Positions 7,048-16,582 of a stretch of DNA of 50,954 nt are shown piece after piece. The notes beneath the pieces were generated by a model. That model made no database searches. It was not told the origin of the DNA and worked only from the letters and a program-made list of their open reading frames with translations. The position numbers and the translations under genes were made by a program. The DNA is from DASRJW01 sp964567755 (lineage in GTDB: Bacteria; Krumholzibacteriota; Krumholzibacteriia; G020349025). The stretch lies in NCBI GenBank assembly GCA_964567755.1, contig CAZMNW010000036.1, positions 1-50,954 on the forward strand, in the 5' to 3' direction. Positions within the stretch are counted from its first letter, which is position 1. Every line of letters starts with the position of its first letter.

Positions 7048-9951
7048 ATGAGACTGACGTTCACTGTCTTTTTCTCATTGCCACTTCTAATGGTGCTCAC
7101 GATCCTCGGCGCCCCCGCGATGGCGCAGCAGGTCACCACGGGATCCGTGGAGGGGACGGCGGTGGATCCACAGGGGGGAGCGTTGCCAGGCGCAAGCGTG
7201 ACGATTTCGTCGCGGGAAGGCGTGCGCACGCTCGTCGCCGATGCGGCCGGTCAATTCCGTTTTCCTTATCTGGCACCCGGCACGTACAGCTTGACGGTGA
7301 CTATGCAGGGCTTCAACTCGGTAGAGCACGACAACATCGATGTGCGGCTCGGGTCGCACATCCGCATCGAGGCCGTTCTGCAACCTGGCTTCACGGAGAC
7401 CGTGGACGTCGTGGGCACGTCCCCGGTCGTCGATCTCACGAGCACGACGACTGGAGCAACCATTCCGTCGGCCCTGATGTCGAGTGTTCCCATCGGCCGC
7501 AGCTTCACGAGCGCCGTCGCCCTTGCGCCGGGGGTCGTGCCCAGCGGACTCGATGAGTCCAATCCCTCCATCCAAGGCGCCAGCGGCCTCGAGAACACAT
7601 ACACCATCGACGGGGTGAACATCGGCAATACCGGTTTCGGGAGCGCAGGTTCCTTCTCCGGCGGAGCCGGGACCGCGGCTGGCTACTTCCCCGGCTACGG
7701 CTCTCTTGGAACGGGCGTGAACATCGAGTACATCGAGGAAGTCCAGGTCAAGACTGGCGGCTACGAACCGGAGTTCGGCCAGTCGCTCGGCGGCTTCGTC
7801 AACCTGGTGACGAAATCTGGTGGTAACGATGTCGAAGGCAGCACATTCGCCTACTTCCAATCCGCCGATCTGGAGGCGCAGCGCGTCCGCAGCGATCGCG
7901 TCAATGCGGCCTCCGACCCCATAGGATTCGAGACCACTGACTTCGGCTTCGAAGTGGGTGGCCCACTGGTCCGGGACCAAGTCTTCTGGTTCACAGCCTT
8001 CGATCCGACCTTCACGACCCAGACCCGCGCCACGCCCCAATCCGTGACGGACGCGATGGGATTTGCACACGAACTGGACGTGCATCGCAGCATTTACAGC
8101 TACGCCGCGAACCTGAAGTGGCTTGCTGGAACCAAGCACTTGCTGGCGCTCTCGGCCTTTGGCGATCCCGGCCAAAGCGAAAACGGGCCACATCGCGAGG
8201 ACGCGTTTGCGGTGCCCGACCCGACCCTCAAGTTCTCCGAGCTGCGCTTCGGTGGCCACAATGTTGTCGGGCGCTGGAACGGTGAGCTGCGAAAAGACTG
8301 GTTCGTCGAGAGTTCTGTCGCCTACCACCAGGACAGCTTCGAGGAGGACCCCAGTTCCTCGACGAGTCTTCCGATCGGCATCGATCGGAGTGGATCTGGT
8401 CCTCCGGTGCGCCGCGGCGGGCTCGGCAGCTACGCACACACGAAATCCTGGAGGGCGCAGTACCAGGCGAAGCTCTCCAACTATTTCCGCGGCCGCGGAG
8501 AGCACCACATCCGCTACGGTGCCGAATTCGAGAACATCGGCTACGACAACACCACGTTTGCCTCCGGACCCGCGGGGCTCGTGCTCCCCGACGGGAACCA
8601 GACCTCGACTGGGTACGGCTGGGCGCTGGAACCGACTGGCGAGTTTCACCTCAGTTCGCGCACCGGAGCCCTCAGCGCCAAGACGCGCGCCCGCTATCTG
8701 GCATTCTTTGCCTCCGACACTTGGAGCCCTGTTCGCTGGCTGAACATCATGGCCGGAATTCGCTACGAGGAGGAGAAGCTCATCGGCACGGTGTCCGAGT
8801 TCAAATGGAATGACAATTGGGCGCCGCGCCTGCACGTCACCCTGGATCCGACACGGGACGGGAAGTCGAAGCTCGCCTTCGCCTATGGGCGATTCTTTGG
8901 CAAGGTTCCGAACGACCTCGCGGTCCGTGCATTGTCGACGGAAATCACGTACTTCGTCACCTATCCCCTGTCGAGCGTGGACATGACCGATCCAAACCTC
9001 CCGGTCATCATCGGGCCGGCGAGCGACAGTTTCATTTTCGGGAACGTACCTGTGCAGGTCGACCCGGAGTCGAAGCTGACCTACCAGGATGAGTACGTCG
9101 CCAGGGCCGATCGGGAAATCCTGCCCTCCTTGCGGGCAGGGGTGAGCTACACGCATCGGAGCCTGAAGCGGACGCTCGAGGATACCCAGCTCACCTCGAT
9201 GACGGACATTCTCGCCGGCCAGCCATTCGGTGCCTACGTGATCACGAACCCGGTGCCGGAGCTCGGCTTCCCGACACCGACGCGGCGCTACGACGCGGTG
9301 TCCTTCGAGGTCGAAAAGCATCTGCACGAGAGCTGGCAACTCCTTGGATCCTACACTTGGTCGAGGTTGGTGGGCACGTACGAGGGTTACTATCGGCGTG
9401 ACAACGGCCAGAGCGATCCATTCGTCACGGACCAGTACGATTTTCCGGCCCTCAAGGACCCTGATGTATTCCAATACGCAATTGAAGACGGCCCGTTGCC
9501 GAACGACCGCACGCACGTTTTCAATCTGTACGGCTCACGGGCTCTGGAGTTCGGCCTGAAGCTCGGAGCGGGCCTGAAGATCCAGAGCGGTATGCCCAAG
9601 ACGAAGCTTGGTTACAACCCCGTATATGGCTATGAGAATTACTACCCAATCGAGCCACGCGGTGCGAGTGGCCGTGGCCCCACGACTACCGACTTCGGGA
9701 TCCACGCTGATTACGTCGTGAAGCTTGGCCACACCGGACGGCGGCTCGGGATTGTCCTCAACGTCTTCAACCTCCTGAACCAGCAGAAAAGCATGGACTT
9801 TGTCAAAGGCTACGAGCTGGGAGGGGTGGTGAGCCCACCGGCGCGGTGGGGCCTCGCTCCTTGCCCGGAGTGCGTGAACCCGGACTTTGGGAAACCGACG
9901 GTATTCCAAGCGCCGCGGCAGATTCAGCTCGCCGCCCGCGTATCCCTTTAG
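7048..9951 (+). CDS. TonB-dependent receptor with N-terminal carboxypeptidase-regulatory-like domain
   Basis: A 967-residue outer-membrane receptor. A signal peptide (residues 1-26, cleaved at AMA-QQ) is followed by a carboxypeptidase-regulatory-like domain at about 30-110 (GSVEGTAVDPQGGALPGASV and FRFPYLAPGTYSLTV), a plug at about 125-260 (YTIDGVN, EFGQSLGGFVNLVTKSGG) and a long beta-barrel ending in the hydrophobic AARVSL. This is the OAR-like architecture that is expanded in Acidobacteriota and thought to import large ligands such as oligosaccharides using TonB energy. The ATG at 7048 lies eight bases after AAGAGGGA. A Ser/Thr kinase gene starts 46 bases after the stop, probably in the same transcript. 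The substrate cannot be told. Confidence 0.9.
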   Translation: MRLTFTVFFSLPLLMVLTILGAPAMAQQVTTGSVEGTAVDPQGGALPGASVTISSREGVRTLVADAAGQFRFPYLAPGTYSLTVTMQGFNSVEHDNIDVRLGSHIRIEAVLQPGFTETVDVVGTSPVVDLTSTTTGATIPSALMSSVPIGRSFTSAVALAPGVVPSGLDESNPSIQGASGLENTYTIDGVNIGNTGFGSAGSFSGGAGTAAGYFPGYGSLGTGVNIEYIEEVQVKTGGYEPEFGQSLGGFVNLVTKSGGNDVEGSTFAYFQSADLEAQRVRSDRVNAASDPIGFETTDFGFEVGGPLVRDQVFWFTAFDPTFTTQTRATPQSVTDAMGFAHELDVHRSIYSYAANLKWLAGTKHLLALSAFGDPGQSENGPHREDAFAVPDPTLKFSELRFGGHNVVGRWNGELRKDWFVESSVAYHQDSFEEDPSSSTSLPIGIDRSGSGPPVRRGGLGSYAHTKSWRAQYQAKLSNYFRGRGEHHIRYGAEFENIGYDNTTFASGPAGLVLPDGNQTSTGYGWALEPTGEFHLSSRTGALSAKTRARYLAFFASDTWSPVRWLNIMAGIRYEEEKLIGTVSEFKWNDNWAPRLHVTLDPTRDGKSKLAFAYGRFFGKVPNDLAVRALSTEITYFVTYPLSSVDMTDPNLPVIIGPASDSFIFGNVPVQVDPESKLTYQDEYVARADREILPSLRAGVSYTHRSLKRTLEDTQLTSMTDILAGQPFGAYVITNPVPELGFPTPTRRYDAVSFEVEKHLHESWQLLGSYTWSRLVGTYEGYYRRDNGQSDPFVTDQYDFPALKDPDVFQYAIEDGPLPNDRTHVFNLYGSRALEFGLKLGAGLKIQSGMPKTKLGYNPVYGYENYYPIEPRGASGRGPTTTDFGIHADYVVKLGHTGRRLGIVLNVFNLLNQQKSMDFVKGYELGGVVSPPARWGLAPCPECVNPDFGKPTVFQAPRQIQLAARVSL

Positions 9952-9997
9952 ATGTAACTGAACTCACGGCAACGCCTCGAAGTGAGGAGCTGGCACC

Positions 9998-12391
9998 ATG
10001 ATCGGGAGCGCGCTCGGCCGCTACCGCATCCTGGAGCGGATTGGCGCCGGGGGCATGGGCGTCGTGTTCTTGGCCCGGGACGAGCGGCTCGAGCGCGAGG
10101 TCGCGGTGAAAGTCCTGCCCGCCGGAACTCTTGCCGACGAGGCTGCGCGACGGCGCTTCCGCAAGGAGGCGCAGGTACTCTCGAAGCTCAACCATGCGAA
10201 CATCGCCACGGTGTATGACTTCGACACTCAGGATGGTGTCGACTTCCTGGTCATGGAGTACGTCCCCGGGGAGACCCTCGACGCGAAGATCGTCCAGGGT
10301 GGGATCGCGGAGGACGAGGTCCGGCGTCTGGGCATCCAACTGGCGCAAGGACTGGCGGCGGCTCATGACAAGCACGTGGTGCACCGCGACCTCAAGCCCG
10401 GCAACCTGCGCGTCACTCCGGACGGGCAGCTCAAGATTCTCGACTTCGGGCTGGCGAGGCTCTGGCAGCCGGTGAGCGAGACGTCGACGACGCTATCCCC
10501 GAGCCAGGTGACGAAGAGCTTCACGACGGACACCGAGGGAGTGGTCGGCACCGTTCCATACATGTCGCCAGAGCAGTTGAGCGCGGCGAAGGTCGACACG
10601 CGCAGCGACCTCTACTCCGCCGGTGTCGTGCTCTACGAGATGGCCACCGGAAGGCGACCGTTCACCGACACACAAGTGCCACAGCTCGTCGCAGCCATCC
10701 TGAGCCAAGCTCCACCAGCGCCCAGCAGTGTCAACCACACGATCTCGAACGAGCTCGAGAGCATCGTTCTCAGGGCCGTGGAGAAGGATCCAGATCGGCG
10801 TTATCAATCGGCCAGCGAGCTGCGCACGGACCTGGAACGACTGGGTACGAGCGCGTCGCTTCTGGCAACACGTCCCCGACGGCGCAGCCGCCGGCGGATC
10901 ACGCTGATCGGAGTGGCGAGCGCAGTGCCGCTCTTGATACTGGCCCTGGATCCAGGCGGGTACCGCAACCGATTTTTGGGCCGTTCACCTCGGATCAAGT
11001 CGCTCGCCGTGCTGCCGATCGAAAACCTCTCTGGCGATCCGAACCAGGATTACTTCGCCGACGGCGTGACCGGAGAGCTGATCTCCGAACTGGCGAAGAT
11101 CAGCACTCTCCGGGTCATCTCTCGCACGTCGGCGATGCAGTACAAGGGAAACCGGAAGCCACTGGCGCAGATCGCCCGCGAGTTGAAAGTCGACGCGATC
11201 GTGGAAGGGACCGTGCAACAGGCCGGCGGGCGCGCGCGGATCTCGGCGCAACTCATCGAGGTCGCGAAGGACCGGCACTTGTGGTCCGAAAGCTACGAAC
11301 GGGAGCTGCAGGACATTCTGGCCTTGCAGGATGACGTAGTACGGGCGATCTCTGACGCGATCCGCATCCGGCTTACGGCTGAGGAACGGCGGCAGTTCCA
11401 AAAGGCGCGTCGTGTCGACCCCGAGGCTCACGGCGCCTATCTGAGGGGGCGCTACTACGTCGATCGGATGACCTTCGAAGAAGTGAAGAGGGGGCTGCAG
11501 TACTTCAACCAGGCGATCTCGATCGATCCGACCTACGCCCAGGCGTATGCGGGCTTGGCATCCGGCTACCTGTGGGCATCCGGAACCTTCATGTCCCCCG
11601 AGGAGGTCATGCCCAAGGCGAGAGCCGCTGCCATGCGAGCGATCGAGATCGACAGCACGTTCGCCGAGGCTCACATGGTGCTCGGATACGTGAGGTCGTT
11701 CTATGAATGGAACTGGGTCGAGGGGGAGCGAAGTCTCCGCCGTGCCATCGAGCTCGGACCTGGTGATGCCATGGCCCACTGGGCCTACGGGATTTATCTG
11801 GCGCCAAACAGTCGTTTCGACGAGTCGATCGCGGAGTTCGAGCGTGCCCGTGAGCTCGACCCGCTCTCTCTGGTCATCGGGGCGACTTCATTGTATCCCC
11901 TTTATGAAGGCAGGCGCTACGACGAAGCGATCGCAGCGGCACAAAAGTTCATTGCCAGTGTGGATTCTACCTCGTGGGCATACGAGAACGCACATCAGGT
12001 CCTCGGACAAGCCTATTTGCAGAAGAAAGAGTACGCCAAGGCGATTGCTGCACTCCGAACGGCAAGCAAGCCGCAAGGAGGGACCGAGAACGCCTTTCCC
12101 TTGGCACTGCTGGGATCAGCCTATGCGGCTTCGCAGCAAACCCACGAGGCCCTCGCGATTCTGCAGCAACTCGAGGCGCAACCCTCGGCCATGCAGATGC
12201 AGGCGTATGCGGTCGGGATCTTGTACACGGCGCTGGGAGATCGGCATCAGGCACTCGAGTGGCTGGAGAAAAGCGTCGATCAGCGCACCGACAACGCGGC
12301 ATGGCTCAAAGTGGACCCGCAGCTGGACGATCTGCGTTCGGACCCCCGTTTCGCAATCCTCCTCGGCCGGGTCGGGTTCCCCATCGAATGA
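9998..12391 (+). CDS. Membrane-anchored Ser/Thr protein kinase with TPR tail
   Basis: A 797-residue protein. The kinase domain spans about 8-280: glycine loop IGAGGMGVV (15-23), ATP-anchoring Lys38 in VAVKVL, catalytic HRDLKPGN (His129, Arg130, Asp131, Asn136), DFG at 149-151 and MSPEQ. It is thus an active-type PknB-like kinase. A single membrane helix lies near 300-318 after a basic RRRSRRR stretch. Residues about 325-470 form the TolB/FlgO-like domain often found in adenylate cyclases and STK-TPR proteins (SLAVLPIENLSGDPNQDYFA). About 480-790 are TPR repeats. The ATG has GTGAGGAG upstream. The sensor side is expected in the periplasm, next to the receptor encoded just before it. Confidence 0.9.
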   Translation: MIGSALGRYRILERIGAGGMGVVFLARDERLEREVAVKVLPAGTLADEAARRRFRKEAQVLSKLNHANIATVYDFDTQDGVDFLVMEYVPGETLDAKIVQGGIAEDEVRRLGIQLAQGLAAAHDKHVVHRDLKPGNLRVTPDGQLKILDFGLARLWQPVSETSTTLSPSQVTKSFTTDTEGVVGTVPYMSPEQLSAAKVDTRSDLYSAGVVLYEMATGRRPFTDTQVPQLVAAILSQAPPAPSSVNHTISNELESIVLRAVEKDPDRRYQSASELRTDLERLGTSASLLATRPRRRSRRRITLIGVASAVPLLILALDPGGYRNRFLGRSPRIKSLAVLPIENLSGDPNQDYFADGVTGELISELAKISTLRVISRTSAMQYKGNRKPLAQIARELKVDAIVEGTVQQAGGRARISAQLIEVAKDRHLWSESYERELQDILALQDDVVRAISDAIRIRLTAEERRQFQKARRVDPEAHGAYLRGRYYVDRMTFEEVKRGLQYFNQAISIDPTYAQAYAGLASGYLWASGTFMSPEEVMPKARAAAMRAIEIDSTFAEAHMVLGYVRSFYEWNWVEGERSLRRAIELGPGDAMAHWAYGIYLAPNSRFDESIAEFERARELDPLSLVIGATSLYPLYEGRRYDEAIAAAQKFIASVDSTSWAYENAHQVLGQAYLQKKEYAKAIAALRTASKPQGGTENAFPLALLGSAYAASQQTHEALAILQQLEAQPSAMQMQAYAVGILYTALGDRHQALEWLEKSVDQRTDNAAWLKVDPQLDDLRSDPRFAILLGRVGFPIE

Positions 12392-12396
12392 GACTC

Positions 12397-12418
12397 CCCG
12401 CGCATATCGCGGGTGTTT
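12397..12418 (+). terminator. Stem-loop terminator after the kinase gene
   Basis: A perfect 6-bp inverted repeat CCCGCG-CATAT-CGCGGG (12397-12413) followed by TGTTT starts six bases after the kinase stop codon. The GC-only stem and short T tract fit an intrinsic terminator. It could also serve the opposing yhhQ gene, which ends at 12499, although the T tract favours the rightward strand. Confidence 0.55.
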
Positions 12419-12498
12419 GGCGAGCAGGTCGGACAAGCGAATGCTCGTGGGGCACTATAGAGGTCGATGCTTGGCCGGCCGCCCGATCAGTTCTAGAT

Positions 12499-13197
12499 CT
12501 AGAGCGAGAAGGGCGTGAAATCGGTGTCCCGGTCATAGTAGTCCTCGCGTTCTGCGCGCTTGAGGAAGGCGACGATGCGGTAAGTAAGCGGGGTGGCGAG
12601 GACCTCCCACCCGACCTTGATACAGTAGTTGGCCAGCATGATCTTGATGAGAAGCGGGGTCGGGATGAGGCCGTAGAGGCCGAGCGGATAGAAGATCAGA
12701 GTATCGACTCCCTCGCCGACAATGGTCGATCCGATCGTCCGGGTGAAGAGGAATCGTCCCGAGGTCCAGATCTTCATCTTGGCGAGAGTGTAGGAGTTCG
12801 CGAACTCGCCGCAGAAGTAGGCGACGAGGCTCGCGAGAGCGATGCGCCAAGTGGATCCGAAGGCCCATTCGATCATCGCTTGGTCTTTGAACTCCGCTGC
12901 CGGCGGAAGCCTCACGATGACGGCGCTCATGAACGAGGCGAAGGCGAGCGCTGCGAAGCCGGCCCAGACGACGCGGCGGCTCCGCTTGTAGCCGTAGACC
13001 TCGGTCAGGATGTCACCGAACAGGTAGCTGATCGGGAAGAACAGGTTGCCGGCGCCGAAGGTGAACCCGGCGATGGTCACGACCTTGCGCACGCCGATGA
13101 GGTTCGCGCACAGGAGGACGGTGACGAAGGCGCCCAGAATGAAGTCGTAGTAGCGGTAAGCGTTCCGGGAAATTTGGGGTGGTGTCTTGTCGATCAT
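12499..13197 (-). CDS. yhhQ: Queuosine precursor transporter (YhhQ/VUT family)
   Basis: A 232-residue membrane protein with about six hydrophobic helices. Family hallmarks are the N-terminal YYDFILGAFVTVLLCANLIG, the acidic FPISYLFGDILTEVYGYKRS, FCGEFANSYTLAKMKIWT and RTIGSTIVGEGVDTLIF. Members import preQ0/preQ1, precursors of the tRNA base queuosine. The start has CCGGAGA upstream. No preQ1 riboswitch could be recognised in the 150 bases ahead of it. It is a single gene, divergent from the UPF0178 gene and convergent with the kinase gene. Confidence 0.9.
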   Translation of the reverse strand: MIDKTPPQISRNAYRYYDFILGAFVTVLLCANLIGVRKVVTIAGFTFGAGNLFFPISYLFGDILTEVYGYKRSRRVVWAGFAALAFASFMSAVIVRLPPAAEFKDQAMIEWAFGSTWRIALASLVAYFCGEFANSYTLAKMKIWTSGRFLFTRTIGSTIVGEGVDTLIFYPLGLYGLIPTPLLIKIMLANYCIKVGWEVLATPLTYRIVAFLKRAEREDYYDRDTDFTPFSL

Positions 13198-13347
13198 GGG
13201 GATCTCCGGGTCACGCCCGAAACAACCGCGCTCCCGGCGAAGCGCGCATTCTAGAAGTCCGGCCGCCGCGACTCAAGCGGGCTCCCATCCCGAGATCCTG
13301 GTCTCGCCTCTGCTACTTTTGCCCTGCACGTTCCCTAGCCCGGTGGA

Positions 13348-13809
13348 GTGACGTCGTTGCTGTATATCTTCGTGGATGCCGACGGTTGCCCCGTGAAGGA
13401 GGAAGTCTATCGCGTCGCACAGCGCTATGGACTGAAGGTGTTTCTCGTGGCGAACTCCTGGATGCGGGCTCCGGAAGGCGAGTGGCTCCAGCAGATCACG
13501 GTGGGGCCGGAGTTCGATGCGGCGGATGATTGGATCGTCGAGCATACGGGGGCCGATGACATCGTGATCACCGGGGACATTCCACTCGCCTCTCGCTGCG
13601 TGCACAAAGGCGCCAAGGTGCTCGGCTTGAAGGGCCGCCCGTTCACCGAGGAGAACATCGGCGGGGTCCTTGCCACCCGCGATCTCTTGAGCCAACTGCG
13701 CGAGCAGGGAGCCAAGACGCGCGGCCCGGATCCGTTCGCGAAACAAGATCGCTCGCGATTTCTGCAACGGCTCGACGGGATGATTCAGGAGATTCGACGG
13801 CGAGTGTAG
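13348..13809 (+). CDS. yaiI: UPF0178 (YaiI/YqxD, DUF188) family protein
   Basis: A 153-residue protein with the complete family pattern: IFVDADGCPVKEEVYRVAQR at the N-terminus, FLVANSWMRAP, DIVITGDIPLASRCVHKGA in the middle, GRPFTEENIGGVLATRDLL and an arginine-rich end. The conserved acidic residues (Asp in VDADGCP, DDW, TGD) resemble a PIN/NYN-like metal site, so a nuclease role is often suspected but unproven. The frame opens with GTG at 13348, where GGTGGA sits very close. A slightly different start is possible. Confidence 0.88.
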   Translation: MTSLLYIFVDADGCPVKEEVYRVAQRYGLKVFLVANSWMRAPEGEWLQQITVGPEFDAADDWIVEHTGADDIVITGDIPLASRCVHKGAKVLGLKGRPFTEENIGGVLATRDLLSQLREQGAKTRGPDPFAKQDRSRFLQRLDGMIQEIRRRV

Positions 13810-13898
13810 GGGATGCACGCGCCTCAAGAGGGCCCCGTCTGTCCGCGCAAGCGGCTCAAGAGACCATGTGAATGTGTCGTGCCTGTCGCGCGTCTCGA

Positions 13899-13927
13899 TT
13901 GACAGGTTCTCAGGATCCGGTTAGCGT
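13899..13927 (+). promoter_or_regulatory. Possible sigma-70-type promoter before the porin/glutaminase cluster
   Basis: A consensus TTGACA (13899-13904) is followed after 17 bases by TAGCGT (13922-13927), a weak -10 with the conserved first two and last bases. It lies 45 bases before the porin start at 13973. The perfect -35 and spacing support it, the poor -10 weakens it. Confidence 0.3.
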
Positions 13928-13972
13928 GCGGCGATCGTGAGTGGATTGCAGCATTGCCGCGGGGGTTGTCGT

Positions 13973-15280
13973 ATGCGGGGGCTTCCAAAGCGCTTGGGTG
14001 TGGCGATGGTGTTGCCGGCTTTGTGCTGCGCGGCAACTTCCTCCCGAGCGCAACAGAGCGGAGATGCAGAGGCGAAGCAGTTCGGCAGCTACGAGCCGAA
14101 CTCCGGGTTCAGGTTGGTCAGCGCCGATCGGGGTGTTCTGAACCTGCGCATCTATACCTACATTCGCTATCTCAACTCGAAGGGGCTCGACCCGACCTCC
14201 ACGGATTCGTTCGGGCAGACCACCACGCTCGACCGGCGGCAGGACATCCTGCTGCAGAAGGTGACCATCAACTTCGATGGCTGGCTGATGAGCCAGAAGC
14301 TGCGCTACTTGATTTACGTCTGGACCTCCAACACCAGCCAAGGTCTGGGGGCCCAGGTCGTCGTGGGTGGCAATCTGAACTACACATTCAACAAGTACGT
14401 CGCCCTGGGCGGTGGCATCGACGGTCTGCCTGGCGTGCGCGCCGTCGAAGGCAATTTCCCGTTCTGGCTGACGGAGGACAACCGCCTGATCGCGGACGAG
14501 TTCTTCCGGCCGTCGTATACCATGGGAATCTGGGCTCGGGGCAAGATCACCGACCGCCTCAGTTACAGAGCCATGCTCGGCAACAACCTGAGCCAGCTCG
14601 GGGTCGATGCCGGCCAGCTCGATGACCACCTGAATACGGTGACCACCGCGCTGATCTGGCGTCCGACGACGGGTGAGTTCGGGCTGCGAGACGGCTTCGG
14701 CGATTTCGACATGCATCAGAAGGTGGCTACACGGCTGGCGGCGCACTTCACGCGCAGCGATGAGGACCACCAAGGCCAGCCGACCACGGATGCATTCGAG
14801 AACGTCACCATCCGCATTTCGGACGGCAATCCGATCTTCAAGCCGAACCTCTTCGGGGCCGGCATCCAGGTTCTCAACGCCACCTACCACATGTTCTGCG
14901 CCGATGGCGGGGTCAAGTATCGCGGTTTCTCTCTCGAAGGCGAGTACTACTGGCGGTGGGTGAACGGGCTGCTAGGCCCGGGGACCGAAACCTTGCCATT
15001 CGACGAGCTCGCGGACAACGGCTTCCAGCTTCAGGCCTCGGCCATGCTGATGCCGGAGACGCTCCAGGGGTACGCGGGGGTGTCGAAGATCTTCGGCGAG
15101 TATGGGGACCCTTGGGATTTGCGATTCGGACTGAACTGGCATCCATGGCACAACCGCGTCGTCCGCTGGAACTGCGAGTACCTGCACACGGATCAAAGCC
15201 CCGTGGGCGGACTGAGCCTTCCCACCATCGTCGGCGGGACGGGGGATATCCTCTACTCCAGCTTCGAGGTCAACTTCTAG
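13973..15280 (+). CDS. Outer-membrane porin-like protein
   Basis: A 435-residue protein. The ATG at 13973 gives a signal peptide (MRGLPKRLGVAMVLPALCC then SSRA-QQ). A GTG at 13937 would add 12 residues. The mature part alternates short beta-strand-like segments and ends with an aromatic C-terminus (SSFEVNF), the usual signal for outer-membrane barrel assembly. Segments such as LQKVTINFDGWLMSQKLRYL and GGIDGLPGVRAVEGNFPFWL resemble phosphate-selective porin O/P-like proteins. It is the first gene of a long rightward run that includes glutaminase and an amino-acid exchanger, so amino-acid or organic-anion uptake is likely. Substrate not determined. Confidence 0.75.
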   Translation: MRGLPKRLGVAMVLPALCCAATSSRAQQSGDAEAKQFGSYEPNSGFRLVSADRGVLNLRIYTYIRYLNSKGLDPTSTDSFGQTTTLDRRQDILLQKVTINFDGWLMSQKLRYLIYVWTSNTSQGLGAQVVVGGNLNYTFNKYVALGGGIDGLPGVRAVEGNFPFWLTEDNRLIADEFFRPSYTMGIWARGKITDRLSYRAMLGNNLSQLGVDAGQLDDHLNTVTTALIWRPTTGEFGLRDGFGDFDMHQKVATRLAAHFTRSDEDHQGQPTTDAFENVTIRISDGNPIFKPNLFGAGIQVLNATYHMFCADGGVKYRGFSLEGEYYWRWVNGLLGPGTETLPFDELADNGFQLQASAMLMPETLQGYAGVSKIFGEYGDPWDLRFGLNWHPWHNRVVRWNCEYLHTDQSPVGGLSLPTIVGGTGDILYSSFEVNF

Positions 15281-15398
15281 ATCGAGTGGCTTGCCGCGAC
15301 GGAATCCTGACATCCAAGCTGCGCCGACTAGCGCCGATGGATTATCTAGTAGGGTGCGGGAAGGAAAGGAGCCTGGCTCTGATCCGAGGAGGTCTCGT

Positions 15399-16493
15399 GT
15401 GAGTCCGATTCTCGTACGCGGTGTGCACTGGATGATTCTCGCAAGCGCGACTCTGGCACTCGGCCTGGCGGATTCGACCAGTGCGCAGGTGCCGGGCCGG
15501 GCGCAGTCCGGCTACGCGTTCCATGATGCACACTTTCACCTGACGAACTACGTCCAGCAAGGCACCGACATCGCCAAGTTTCTCGAGATCATGGGAACGC
15601 AGGTCGGGCGCTCCACGCTCTTCGGCATCCCGCTGCAGCAGACCTGGTCGTCCGAGAACTCCGGCGACTTCGCACCGACCTACTACCTGCAGACGGACGC
15701 GCCTCTGTACTACTACTCGTTCACCGACGCTTGGATCGCGATGGCGTACCGGTCGCTGACGCCCCAGCAGCAGGCACGATTCGATCCGATGATCACCGGG
15801 TTCAACCCGGCGGACATGTACGCCGTGGACCACATCCGCCGGGTTCTGCAGACATTCCCCGGCGTCTTCTCGGGCCTCGGCGAGTTCAGCATCCACAAGG
15901 AGTTCGTGTCCGCGAAGGTCGCCGGCGACGTGGCCAGCCTGACCGACCCGGCGCTCGACCGCATCCTCGACTTCGCCGCCGAGGCCGGCCTCGTCGTCAT
16001 CCTGCATAACGACATCGACATGCCGTTCGGCAAGTCCGGCGCCGAACCGGTCTATTTCACGCAGATGCGCGACCTGCTGTACCGTCATCCCCAGACGACG
16101 ATCATCTGGGCGCACGTCGGCGTGGGGCGCGTGGTCCACCCGGTCACCGACCACATTCGGCTCGTCGAGGGGTTGTTGCAGGATCCGACACTCCCCAACC
16201 TGCACTTCGACATCTCCTGGGACGAAGTGGCGAAGTACCTGGTCGCAAGCGACGAATCGGTGCGCCGCTCGGCCGAGGTGATCGTCCGCCATCCCGACCG
16301 GTTCCTCTTCGGCAGCGACGAGGTCGCGCCTCAGGAGCCGAGCAAGTACTTCAAGGTCTACGAGATGTACGCCCCGCTCTGGAAGGTGTTGAGCGCGGAC
16401 GCGCGCGAGAAGGTGCTCAAGGGCAACTACGAGCGTCTATTCGACCAAGCGCGACAACGGGTGCGGGCATGGGAGAAGGCGAACGTGAAATGA
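15399..16493 (+). CDS. Secreted amidohydrolase-family protein (TIM-barrel)
   Basis: A 364-residue protein. The GTG at 15399 lies six bases after GAGGAGG and yields an export signal (WMILASATLALGLADSTSAQ). The metal-binding opening is FHDAHFHLTNY (His-x-His). Further barrel motifs are GLGEFSIHKEF, VVILHNDIDMPF, IIWAHVGVG and FLFGSDEVAPQ with the late Asp. These fit the Amidohydrolase_2 superfamily, whose members hydrolyse or decarboxylate diverse substrates. The terminal KGNYERLF is also typical. The substrate is unknown. Being exported between two porin genes and just before glutaminase, it may act on an amide-type nutrient in the periplasm (inference). Confidence 0.8.
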   Translation: MSPILVRGVHWMILASATLALGLADSTSAQVPGRAQSGYAFHDAHFHLTNYVQQGTDIAKFLEIMGTQVGRSTLFGIPLQQTWSSENSGDFAPTYYLQTDAPLYYYSFTDAWIAMAYRSLTPQQQARFDPMITGFNPADMYAVDHIRRVLQTFPGVFSGLGEFSIHKEFVSAKVAGDVASLTDPALDRILDFAAEAGLVVILHNDIDMPFGKSGAEPVYFTQMRDLLYRHPQTTIIWAHVGVGRVVHPVTDHIRLVEGLLQDPTLPNLHFDISWDEVAKYLVASDESVRRSAEVIVRHPDRFLFGSDEVAPQEPSKYFKVYEMYAPLWKVLSADAREKVLKGNYERLFDQARQRVRAWEKANVK

Positions 16494-16582
16494 GCGCTCG
16501 ATTTCCTGCGGAGCGCGCGCCGCGCTCGGCGACGCGGGACACGAGCGAAACGGGCAACGAGTGTTCAATGGAGGGAGATACG

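Noticed and set aside
7087..9516. An 809-codon open frame on the minus strand within the TonB receptor gene
   Set aside because: It is antisense to a clear receptor with signal, plug and barrel; rich in Arg, Val, His and Glu as expected of a shadow frame in GC-rich DNA, no domain.
13198..13347. preQ1 riboswitch upstream of yhhQ
   Set aside because: No A-rich tail pairing with a ribosome-site-overlapping helix could be recognised; only GC-rich filler.
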